Below the pieces are notes generated by a model. That model saw nothing but the letters and a program-made list of their open reading frames with translations, was not told where the DNA came from and ran no database searches. A stretch of DNA of 64,000 nucleotides from Raphanus sativus (taxonomy: Eukaryota > Streptophyta > Magnoliopsida > Brassicales > Brassicaceae), in contig NC_079512.1 of NCBI RefSeq assembly GCF_000801105.2, forward strand, positions 37,527,848-37,591,847, read 5' to 3'. Positions within the stretch are counted from its first letter, which is position 1, and every line of letters starts with the position of its first letter. The position numbers and the translations under genes were made by a program. Positions 26,516 to 37,285 of the stretch are shown piece after piece.

Positions 26516-27946
26516 TCCTCCATCTTTCATCTCTTGGCAAAAAGACAGGATCATTCGACATAGTAGCCGTACTTAATTTGCTATGGCCTATGTGATTTTT
26601 TATGTTTTTTAGATTTGATATTCTGGTAACTCTGTAAAAATCATGGCTTTGAATAAGCAAATAAAGTAGTCTTTGGTACATCTCTCTGGGACATGATGCA
26701 TAGATTGCGAGAGATTCTGTTACAAGCATCGCTCTCTTGATCTCATGCTCTATGATATAATGAAATCCTGAAAGTACCTAACGTAACTTAACGTGTGGAG
26801 TTTAGTCTCCGGAGCATATTGATTCCAATGATGTAGATTGAAGACAATGCTTTAAGAATGTCAAACTTGAATACATGAAAAGTATATGTTTTGACTTGGT
26901 ATCTTGAAAGAGAGGTTGTGCATATCTCTTCTTCCTTATGGAGTCAAATCATCAAAACCAAACTTTTCTACTGGTCGTTGAACCAATCATGTTTTCGTTT
27001 GTATAGTAGAAAAAAAAAATCAGTGCAAGAATTACAAGTAGAAAGGATCAAAATATTCTTCCATTATTGTGACATGGACAGGCATTGTCTCCTATAGAAA
27101 TTTATGTAATAAACATTATTTCTCCTCTGGTCATTTTCATTCACAGAACATGAGAGTATCCACCGATTGTAGGCATTTACAAACAGGAAACACCTTGAAG
27201 TGACTTCTTTTAGTCTCTCTAAATCTGAAAGAATAAACACATTCACTTCTTTTTTTTTCCTAAGAAAGGAGAAACCGGAGTACAGATTGTGACACTGACA
27301 GTTATCATCAGGGAAGACTCACATCAAATGTGACATAAAAACTGCAAAAGAGTTGTAATTGGTTCAAAGACAGAAGAAAATGCTATATACTCTAGTGGCC
27401 TTAGAACATGGTGGTGGGAGAAGAAAACTTCTCTCGTCATAAGTGTGATCCAAAATCAAATTTGTGGTTTAGAGTTTATCAGAGGGGTATATGTCAGCTT
27501 GTGGTGCTAGGCAAGTGCCACATGGGAGAGTCATATCTATATTTGCAGACATGGATCCTACAGTGTTTAAGGGATATGAGGAAAGACTTTGCTGAGTTGT
27601 CGTTAGAAGGTAAATGCCACATGGGAGAGTCATTTCTATTTTTTGCAGACATGGATCCTACAGTGTTTAAGGGATATGAGCAACTCTTTTGTAAAATTTC
27701 TTTAGTTGTTTGTACTATTGTGGAGTTAGCAGACATTTCATATCTCTTTGTTAAACGTCTAGATGTATATTTATTATCTTTCTGATAATTTTTCCCATTG
27801 TTGGTTGAGGTATTAATATTACCAACTAATCATTTACAAGTTTTGGACATGAAACTGAGGTTGTATGAAATTTAATTTAGGCAGTTGTTTTTTTTTAAAT
27901 TAGTTATGCAGTTTGTCCTTAGAGAGTTGTTCTTTTTTCTTTCTAT

Positions 27947-28080
27947 TCGGATGGTGGTAGTCTACCGGCAAATCTCTTTAGAATTGGTATATACTTACAT
28001 CAGTTTTGGATTCGATTCTCTATAAAAATTAAATTATCACTACTTAATCAGTTTGAACTCGGGTTTTGACTCTAGTGGTT
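27947..28080 (+). mobile_element. SINE-like element with tRNA-type internal promoter boxes
   Basis: An A-box-like GGTAGTCTACCGG at about 27956-27968 is followed about 40 bp later by a B-box-like GGATTCGATTC at 28008-28018. This is the order and spacing of a tRNA-derived SINE head. It lies just outside the 5' end of a Helitron. I see no clear target duplication or tail, so the borders are estimates. Confidence 0.4.
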
Positions 28081-28082
28081 TA

Positions 28083-28996
28083 CATATATACTATTAAAGC
28101 AAGATCCTATTAGATTTTTTTACTAAAAATACCCCTTTCTTTAATAACATTGCATATTTTATTAAGGACAATCAAGTAATATTAATAACACATCTATATT
28201 GGGTCATTTTTTAAAATCCAGCCCATTGACCACATCATCTCTTTTGGGCCATTTGGGCCGATTAACAAATCAGATTCAATTTTTATTTTTTTCGGATCGG
28301 GTTCGAGTCAGATCTTTCCGGGTCCGGGTGGGTTCGGTTCTCATGCATAAGAACCTGAAAAATAACCAAATAACCAAAATATCTAAAACGGGTTCTGTTA
28401 TTTATACTCAGAGTAACCAAAGTATCCGATTCGGTTCAAATTTTTGTATCCAAATTACTTAAAAGTAACCAAAAGTAACCAAAAATATCCATTCTATACA
28501 GTTTTTTTGGGTAAACTTTTATCCAAACTATCATATTTTATCTAAAAATACTCAAAAGTACTAAAAATGACTACTATAGTTAACTTATAATATTAATTTA
28601 AAATATTAAAATAATTATAAATATAATTATAACATATATTTTTAGATATATATTCACATTTCGGGTATCTTCGGGTACTCATTTGGTTCTCGGTTCGGAT
28701 CGGGTTCGGATCGGTTCTTCGGATATAGCAATTTAGAATTCATTCGGATATTTATCCCGGGTCTGATCGGGTTTGGGACCCTGATTTTTGGGTCGGTTTC
28801 GGGTTGGTTCTTCGGGTCCGGATATTGTGATCAGGCCTATACTCATTTAAAATGAAACACGATAAAAAAGATAAAAAGCTTAAATCTTTTATAAAAAACA
28901 AATATATGAAAATATGACATTTATTAAATATTTGTCAATTTAAAAAAAGATAAAGGAAAATAAACCTGCGCTTTAAAAGCACGGATCAAAATCTAG
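28083..28996 (+). mobile_element. Non-autonomous Helitron (ATREP-like)
   Basis: The left end reads ATATATACTATTAAAGCAAG, close to the TC-TATACTATTAAA start of Brassicaceae Helitrons but with the TC mutated. The right end has an imperfect hairpin (CCTGCGCTTTAAAAGCACGG) followed by ATCAAAATCTAG and then T, the typical hairpin-CTAG-T terminus. The interior carries a rich set of CGGGTTCGG-type tracts (about 28290-28350 and 28690-28830) around an AT-rich core. No Rep/helicase coding is present. Confidence 0.75.
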
Positions 28997-31455
28997 TAGT
29001 GGGTTATAATAGATAATAGATCCATCATTCGCATTATTCAGAAGATATTTCAAACTCAGATCAAATAGTATGATATATTTTCGGATTAATTTACATTTTT
29101 TCGGGGTCGAGTGGATCAGTCGATAGAATTTATAAAAAGAAATTGTCCCTTTTACCATTTGGAGTGAAAAAACAACTTGCATAAGGAATATGGAGAACTT
29201 TTTCAATTTACTTTTGGTTATCTTTATCTTTGAAACATCTACATATTAGGATTTATTACTTTCAAATATTCTTATATGCACTTTGCCGCTAGGAGCTGTC
29301 CATTTTATAATTTTTGAATTCAAAATTGGAGGAAAACTCTTCCAAAATAAAATTATCAATTATGATAGTATTTGTTTTATACATTTTGTCGCTAGGAGCT
29401 GTCCCTTTTGTAGTTTTAAATATGGACAAAAAAACCAAGACAAACGAAAACAAATCTTAATTCTATCACCGAAGCCTCCTGATAACTACATCACATATCA
29501 TACGTTACAAAACCAATTAGCTTCTTTTGTATTATTCTTTAAAGGCTTTCAATGTGTTTTTTTGAATATTAAATGTTATTTTGTATAGGCTTTTGGTCAT
29601 GTAATTGTTGAAGGTGTAAAAAATATGACATTATTTAGTTTCCAGAGCATATGCATCTCAATTTAGTTTAAACATGGATCACAGGTTAATAAATCACAAA
29701 ATTCAAGCATGTTTCAAATGAAAATATTTTGCATTTGTGTTCAGTATATAAAATGTGAGGTCTAAAACACGTTGTAATTTGACACACGCAACCTAAATAC
29801 AATCAAAGGTGTCTTAAATAATTAAATTTTGCGTGATCAGTTGGGACAGATATCCACATGCGACGGCTGGCCTTTGTTGACTATCCTATACGCAAAATAG
29901 AACAATCAATTACCAAATACGCTGGTGAACAAGAGGGCAGAGAGAAACCAATGTATATATATGTGCGCTTGATATTGGTTATCCTAAGTTCCTAACTACT
30001 AGTAATGAAAACTGATGTTTTTTTTTGTTTAACCCGGCGGTATTTCGGACCGAGGTCCATACTAATCTCTAAAAGGAGATATAATCTACGGATGAACTTT
30101 TACTCTTGATTTTCAAATGGGTCGAAAGCATAGTTTATATCCGCGTAGCTACAAGTCAGGATAATGTGAATGACAATAAATTCGAACTCAGATCCCTTAA
30201 GGATTTTGAAAACTATATTATGTCTAGGGATTTTGACTTTATGAATAACGAAGGGAATAAGGGCATTCGTGAGAGACCCACTAAACTAATTCAAACTATT
30301 TCATCTATTGTATTTTTAATTAATTTGACAATATTTATTACAAAGTATTAAATATAATTTATCTATTTTAAAATATTTTATTATATATTTCTTTTATCGC
30401 TCTTTCTAACTATTTCATTAATTATATTTAATATAATAATTCACATAATTTATTTTACGTGTTAAAAATAATTATTTCATAGATTTAAATGAGATTTCCT
30501 CATTCGTGAAAAATATTTTAACCGGTTAAAAAAGTTATCTTTTTATAGAATCAGTTAGACATGGACACTCAAGTATACATTCGAGTACGAAACATTTTTG
30601 TATCATTTTTTGCTTTAGAATTAAATTTCATTCGGATATTATAAATTTTATGGACGGAGAGTAGATTCGTTGGAACTTAAAATTATCCAAATAACATATA
30701 TATTTAAAATATCATTAAGCAATTTATAAAAAAAAATCAAAATTTACCCGGGCACTCATGTCAAGCTGTAGTTTGGGTTAATAGTCAAGAAAATTTAGAG
30801 TTAACAAGTCAAGGAATTATTATTGTGGAAAAGAGGGTTAATGATGATGATGATACTGGGTGTGGGGTAAGGAAGAGTGTGAGGATCATGCCTACGAGTT
30901 ATAACAACCACAACAGAAGCGCCAATTCAGGACAGCCATATGTGTTGAGTGTTGAATGTTGTTCCTTTCGTTATATATATTTCATTTCCACCTGATCAAT
31001 TCTCTCGCTGTCTCCTGCTCCTTTGTCCCCACACACACTATCTCTCACTTCGACGTTTTTATTATTTTCCTCTCTTCCATTTTCACTAATAGTGTCGTTT
31101 TTAACGTTTTCAGATTGTCTTAAGAAGATACAAATGCCTCCCCTGTTTAATATTTAAGTTGAAGCCAAATTCTTAATCTAATTTCTTGTTTGTTGACTGA
31201 GAAATCTTCTTTCTTAGATCTTTCTATTTGTCGTTATTTCTTACAAATCCTTAAGACAATACAAATCTTTCTAAAAGTTGTTTGAAAGTCGAAAGCATAT
31301 CTAAAGAAAACAAGTATTGTATACTTGTTTAAAGAGATCGGTGGATTGGATTGGATATGAATCCGGCCAAGTCAGAACTGTTCTTTGGTGGTTATATGAA
31401 TATTCAGAAGTCTGTTAAGTGACTTGTTTGGGATCAAGTTTGGAACCTTTTCAGC
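28997..31455. other. AT-rich intergenic stretch without a recognisable gene
   Basis: I see no supported gene. There is a short direct repeat of a TCGCTAGGAGCTGTCC-like block (near 29286 and 29389, period about 103). A tRNA B-box-like ATTCGAACTC near 30181 hints at another eroded SINE. A leader-like pyrimidine-rich stretch lies at about 31000-31100 but no coding region follows it. Confidence 0.5.
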
Positions 31456-31690
31456 GCGCTATTTGGGTTTGCCACTCACGCCTCGTCGTATCAGTAACTT
31501 TGCAACCATTTATAGAACAAAATCACTTCTAAGCTTCATGGTTGGACAGTAAAATTTCTATCCTTTGCTGGTAAAATCAGTATGATCTTTTTAGTGATTT
31601 ACGGGAAATGTAAACTTTTGGAGTTCGGTATTCTCGATTTTCAAGTCCTGCTATGCTAAAATCAACTCCCTTTGCGCTGCTTTTCTCTTC
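31455..31690 (+). mobile_element. Decayed LINE reverse-transcriptase fragment
   Basis: From 31457 one frame reads RYLGLPLTPRRISNF, then after a frame change WTVKFLSFAGKISMI from about 31543. Both are the conserved C-terminal palm/thumb signature of plant non-LTR (LINE) reverse transcriptases (YLGLPLT...; W..RFLSFAGR..LI). At least one frameshift and a stop are present, and nothing else of ORF2 is legible nearby, so it is a dead fragment. Confidence 0.7.
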
Positions 31691-33194
31691 TAGGACTTTC
31701 TCTGAGCATATGTTCCGGACTGCTTTCGATCGCCAGGTTCGAGATCGTCTCCTAACCATCAAATCCTAACCCGACATCCAGCCATCTCTTCTCCAATTCT
31801 ACTTCTCTTGTACTGGGCTTCCTTAACGGCCTTCTCCTATTTTTTCTCCATATTTTCCTTCTTATTGTTGTATTGGATTGTCGTGTTATTGTTTTAATAA
31901 TTTGCTAATTCAACATGTAACCTTTAAAATGGTATGAATTTAACATAATTACCAAAGAAATAAGTATTGTATACTTTTTTTTCTGTAACACTGACCAATT
32001 GATCTATTAATTTCAAATATATACATATACATCGTATTTTATTTGTTTGAATAAGCAGAAGGATATAAACCTATAGTGCTAATTGTTGATCACTTATACG
32101 GTCATACGTACAGAAGTTTTGGTTATTCGTCAAACATCATACATATAGATGATCATGTTCGGGTTGATGTTTCTACTTCATGACTATAATATATGTTCTA
32201 CCATTACAAACAAATAAAAATTGTAAGTGATTAACTGATTGTAATCAAATAAAAAGTCGGTTAGGTGACAAAATAGTGTAGAGACTGCCAAAGAGTCCTT
32301 TTCATTCAACCTTTTATATTTTCCTTTTTTGGCTATCAAGTTCTATATACACGATATATTAAGTTCTACCACGCAAAATTTGCGATAATTAGATTGGAAC
32401 GATCACAAATCCAAAGGTGAAATATTTTGTGGATGGTGATTGATCCATCAGATTGAAATGAAATGAATAAAAATAAGGGAAAAACGCTGAACAGAAAAGG
32501 AAAGAAGTACGTGGAACACAAGGTATCGGAGGAATCAGATGAGAACTTGCATGGATTTGATACTATCAATTAAACAAAAGATTAGGCTCCAACCTAAGCA
32601 TTTGTTTTCGTTTTCAAAATTTCACATGGGGACAATTTATCATATTTCTTAGCTATACATGTTTTTCTTTTCTCGTACGTTTATTAATTATATACATATT
32701 TCATATTGAAATGCGAATATATTATAAGGAAAAGCTATACAAAAACACTGAACCAAGCTGAAATTACAACGTAATTTAAGGTGGTTTTTCGAATGGGACT
32801 GAATTTTTTGGGGTGCCCGATATTCATATATAAATTTAGTTCGTCCCCATATATGTAACAACTATATGAACATTGCAATGACCATTTATCAAAAAAAAAA
32901 AAAAAAAAACATTGCAATGACCAGTATATTCTCAATTAAAACTGGTTTATCGAGTTCAACCAAGAAACTTTTTCTATAAACCACCGAACTACAATCATTT
33001 TGTGTAATTTATTCCATATTAATTTGTAGATATATAAGAAGAAGCGAGAACGAATGGGTTGGCAACTCTAGTTGTAGCAAAAGACATGTGATATTGCAAG
33101 TACGTACTTTGGTTCACACCGCTTTATACTTCGTCCGTAATCCCTTTGCAACGGAATCAATTAATGACAAAACGGGCATATATAACATATTAAC
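31691..33194. other. AT-rich intergenic stretch with a tail-only retro-insertion
   Basis: No gene is supported. The one structured item is an oligo(A) insert flanked by a 15-bp direct repeat at 32869-32923, listed separately. Confidence 0.5.
32869..32923 (+). mobile_element. Tail-only retro-insertion: TTTATC + A19 between 15-bp direct repeats
   Basis: ACATTGCAATGACCA occurs at 32870-32884 and again at 32909-32923. Between them is only TTTATC and a run of A. A 15-bp direct repeat flanking an A-tail is the mark of target-primed reverse transcription that stopped almost at once. Confidence 0.7.
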
Positions 33195-33202
33195 GGCCAT
33201 AC

Positions 33203-33880
33203 TAGGGCTGGGCGTTCGGGTATCCATTCGGGTTTCGGTTCAGTCCATTCGGGTTTCGGGTTTTCGGGGTCAAAGATTTCAGCCCCATTCGGATATTTCT
33301 AAATTTCGGTTCGGGTTCGGTTCGGATCTTTGCGGGTTCGGTTCGGGTTCGGATAACCCATTTAAAATGTTTTTAAATTTTCAAAGTTCATTATATACTT
33401 TAAATTTTCAAAATCTATAAGAAAGATAATATATTACATATAAATTTTCATAACATATATGTAAAAATATCTTAATTTAACATATAAATTAGTTTTCTTT
33501 GAATATTTGGATAAAGAATCAATAGATATTTAACTATTTTGGTGTTTTTAGTATACTTTAGCTATTTTAAACATTTACTTTTGACTATTTGCATATATTT
33601 TTCGAGTATTTTAGAAAACTTAAAGGTATCCTATATATTTTTAATATTTTTAATTATACATTATATATAAAATAATGTATATTTTAAGTATATAAATTTA
33701 TTTCGGATACATTCGGGTACCCAAAATATTTCGGTTCGGATCGGGTTCGGTTTCGGTTCTTTAAATACCGAAATTTTGAACCCATTCGGATATTTAATCA
33801 ATTTCAGTTCGGGTTCGGTACTACTTTTTCGGATCGGGTTCGGTTCGGTTTTTCGGGTTCGGATTTTTTGCCCAGCCCTA
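33203..33880. mobile_element. hAT-superfamily MITE with intact 8-bp target duplication
   Basis: 678-bp element with terminal inverted repeats TAGGGCTGGGC and GCCCAGCCCTA. It is flanked on both sides by the same 8 bp, GGCCATAC (33195-33202 and 33881-33888). TIRs of the TAGGG type with 8-bp target duplications define hAT elements. Both subterminal regions are packed with GGTTCGG/CGGGTT tracts and the core is AT-rich. There is no transposase. The perfect target duplication means a fairly recent insertion. Confidence 0.9.
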
Positions 33881-33888
33881 GGCCATAC

Positions 33889-34698
33889 TATATTTTCGTT
33901 GATTTATATGAACATATTAGTTGTAATATACTTGGAAGTTTCAGTAGGGACAGAATCTGAACAAGAGTGTATATTAAGTGGAGAGAAAATGGACAATACT
34001 CATATCATGTGTAGAGTTGTGTCTAGATAAACAACACAAATAGGGAGACACTGTAGGGTATCTTATTTATAAGACTTTTAATTTTAATTTTAATTTGTAT
34101 GCATCCTTTCACATTTCCCGTATGCCTTTTGTCTCTGAATTGCCCTTGTTTCCTACATCCCACATGATATTTTTTTTACATCTCACATGATATTTGCTTT
34201 CAAAATTACATGTTCCTTTTTTACATCCCAAATTTGGTAAATTGATGATATATATGTAAATGTATAGGAAAATTTTGGTTGTTAAACCTGAGTTCAATCC
34301 TCAGAGATGACTTAGACTATCTGGTTACCCTAGGACATGTGCTTAGAGGGTTGTAAAGAAAGAAAGCTAACCATGTAAATCGACGTTCAGGTGACCATAC
34401 TCTTAAAGTGTTTGGATTTTAGAAAGTATTTTGAGTTTGACGAGAATTAGATTATAGTAATATGGGTTTGTGGTTTGCATTAATATGATTGATCACCAAG
34501 GAAAACACAACATGTGTTTCTGCATGAATTAGTCGTTGTTGTGTGCATAATACAGATAACTTAGTCACAGATTAAATCTTCTAAAAGTCATAAGTAAACT
34601 TAAGAATCTATTTGAATAGAAAACACAACTTTATATAGAAAATACTTTTTCTTTAAAATTTATTAAACTCTTCCAGTTTTTCTCTCTCATTGCGCCCT
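33889..34698. other. Upstream region of the SAUR gene
   Basis: Mostly AT-rich. A short T-run between near-identical 16-bp repeats lies at 34155-34193. A B-box-like GAGTTCAATCCTC lies near 34290 and could be an eroded SINE. The promoter proper lies at the right end. Confidence 0.45.
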
Positions 34699-34706
34699 TA
34701 TATAAA
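34699..34706 (+). promoter_or_regulatory. TATA box of the SAUR9-like gene
   Basis: TATATAAA lies about 130 bp before the SAUR start codon. A pyrimidine-rich leader (CTCTCCCTCTCTCC-type) follows, as is common in plant core promoters. Confidence 0.6.
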
Positions 34707-34831
34707 CATCCATTCCTCCCCACCACCTTCACATCCACATCTTTCTTCAAACATACCAAACTCTCCCTCTCTCCTCTCATTTTCACTCATTCTCTCTCTC
34801 AATCCAAGTTTGGTTTCAATAAGCTCAAATC

Positions 34832-35146
34832 ATGGCGATAAAGAAGTCGAACAAAGTGGCAGCGTCTCAAGCAGCAACTATAAAGAAAATCTTGAAGAGA
34901 TGCTCAAGTCTTGGAAAGAAGAATCAAGGCAGTTGCTATTTCAGTGACGTACCGAAAGGTCACTTCCCGGTGTACGTTGGTCAACAAAGGAGTCGTTACG
35001 TGGTCCCAATCGCATGGCTAGCTCATCCTGAGTTTCAGACACTCCTCCAACTAGCCGAGGAAGAGTTTGGGTTTGAGCACGACATGGGTCTCACTATCCC
35101 TTGTGATGAAGCCGTCTTTCAATCACTCATCTCGTTGTTCAGATAA
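34832..35146 (+). CDS. SAUR9: Small auxin up-regulated RNA protein, SAUR9-like
   Basis: Single-exon gene for 104 residues, normal for the family and intronless as SAURs are. The SAUR domain spans about residues 40-104: [34 protein letters not shown] and the closing [16 protein letters not shown] basic N-terminus (AIKKSNK...[13 protein letters not shown]) precedes it. SAURs inhibit PP2C.D phosphatases, which activates plasma-membrane proton pumps and cell expansion; that is family knowledge. The N-terminal MAIKKSN block and the position two genes before RPL8 point to AT4G36110 (SAUR9). The ATG at 34832 is the first in the leader that opens the conserved frame. Confidence 0.93.
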   Translation: MAIKKSNKVAASQAATIKKILKRCSSLGKKNQGSCYFSDVPKGHFPVYVGQQRSRYVVPIAWLAHPEFQTLLQLAEEEFGFEHDMGLTIPCDEAVFQSLISLFR

Positions 35147-37285
35147 AACTCGATCTCGAGAGAGATTGATTTTACTGTCAATGGGTAATCTTTCGAGATT
35201 ATGGTCCCCTTTTAAGGGTATGATAACATTGTCACACGCTACGCTCCGAAGACTGAAACGTCAAACTTATTATCAAGAAGATCAAGAAACAAGGAATAAG
35301 AAATATATAATATATTATGGGATTTAGGTTTTTACTTTTACGTAAGAAGACGGAAGCAAATGGTTGTCATGGCGTCAAGCATTGACTCAAGATTTGTGGG
35401 TATATTAATATATCTAACAGTAAATTAATTAACCACTCTCTTGGAATTTTTTTTCTTTCCTATTATATATATTAATCTTGGTCTTGTTGTTTATTCTATT
35501 TTGAATATTTTGTATATTAGTTTGGGTGGGTGACTTTTCCCTTAAGTCAACGTGCATTGTTGACCGTTGGTTTTTAAGAGGAATAGCTAGTTTACTTGTA
35601 TTAATGTTAAATCAATAAAATTTAATTTTCTTGTTTATTATATACTTACTAATACTTATTAATTTTCTACTCGTCATATTAAATTTGAACTTTAGAGTAC
35701 AAAAGAATGATATGATCAAAAATCATAACAATTAACAAAAAATAAATGTTTTGACTGCTAGCTAGGTTTTGTATGTATGTGCAAACATAATCATTTTCTT
35801 ACTATAATTACATACCGCTGCGGTGAAAATTTCAAAACAAACACACATAGAAACAAGAAAATACATGTTGGCAAACTATTCATCCTTTTCAGATCGATGA
35901 TATCCTCTCAGGCAAAGTTTTTCACGGTCTATCAACCATAATTGGCCAAACATGAACGATTTACCAGTTTTGGTTCCAGTCTTGTTTCTACTACATCCGG
36001 AGATAACGTCGTGATCGGTTCCACGACTAAGGAGACTCGATATTTTTCTATAAATGTGCTATCATTTATTTGCATAGTTTATTATAAATATTTTTTTTTG
36101 GACAATGTTTTTTGCATTCATCATAAATGTTTATTCAATATTGTTTGTTCAAGTTAATTACTTTATTCCAGATATATTATTGAAACAAGTCGACAATGTG
36201 TGTATATGAAAATGGGTTTGGAGAGATGAGTTGTTGTTTGAAAGGCAGAACATGTAAGCCACAATGTCTCGCCTATCCTGACTCTTATCCTCCTCTTCCT
36301 TATTCTTGGTTTATTTATATTCTATGTATACATATGAATTTTGCGATTTAATCCAATAAGCACACACAGTTATCATATATTCTGGTTTTAGATATGACTA
36401 CCAAACAACACAAAGAAATTCTAATATTATATTCAGAAAAACAGAAAACCAAATAAGAAGATATAAAAATGTATTTGTCGGTACAAACTCAGGCTTGCCC
36501 ATACTCTCAGCTTGCTTTTGAGTTTATACCTGTCTGCTTGACATTGATAAGCATTATCTGTTCTGTTTTCTGTCCGTTTCCAAACTTTTTGTTTCATAAT
36601 TTTATTTTTAAAAACTTGCATTATTGTTTTTTTTTGCTGCATGGACCTCACGTTACTACTTGCATTTTGTCTGAAAATATTTTAAGTAGAAAATTAATAT
36701 AAACAAATGCTAGCTCCCCTTAGAAAAGCTTAATTTATTCTCTGCTATGGAATCATTTCATTGATTTTCACATTCAAATTTTCAAATATCATACATAGGA
36801 ACATCATTTCAATACATCTTCATTGACCGAACCGAATGTAGCTTTACCATTTAATGAATTTCCACCTAAATACATTTATTATTGTTGACAAATTTGAAAA
36901 AAAAAGAAGAAGCAATTTCAAATTTATCAGAGAATTATTTTTTCAGTTGTGCTATCTTTATTTATGAACTGATAGTTATTTAGAAAAGACAAATAAATAA
37001 ATAATTTGTTGCGTTCGGTTAGATTTTTACAAAGTTCTAAACTTCTAATCTAACCACAGTTACTGTCCGGTTTAATTCATTTTTTCAGTAAACTCAGAGT
37101 TTCAATTGTTCTGGAATCTTGTTGTTGTGAAGAGCAAGTAATAAGACAAAGACTGATCTCAACTAAACTGTTCTCTTCTCACACACTCAAAAAAACGCAT
37201 ATAAAAACATATACACATATCAAGAAGGAAGATGAAGATCAAAACGAACAAGCAGATAAATGAGTAAGTTTATCTCCTAGCTTTC
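35147..37285. other. Intergenic region between SAUR9 and the filament-like protein
   Basis: SAUR 3' UTR followed by about 2 kb of AT-rich DNA. Short open stretches such as 35942-36157 and 36469-36702 show no domain or codon pattern I would trust. I see no RNA gene. Confidence 0.5.

Larger units (their letters stand above)
19494..27723. repeat. Right copy of the 8.2-kb duplication (right contig start)
   Basis: It starts at the first base after the N gap, inside the intron after TRA1 exon 5. It matches 11165-19393 until the point where the left contig ends, and the sequence then continues without interruption into 27724. Both ends of the repeat coincide with gap edges. That is the pattern of overlapping contigs placed end to end, not of a tandem duplication with ordinary breakpoints. 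Confidence 0.95.

Noticed and set aside
35942..36157. Possible small protein MAKHERFTSFGSS...
   Set aside because: Starts at a non-ATG codon in context, ends in low-complexity Tyr/Phe sequence, and has no family resemblance or promoter.
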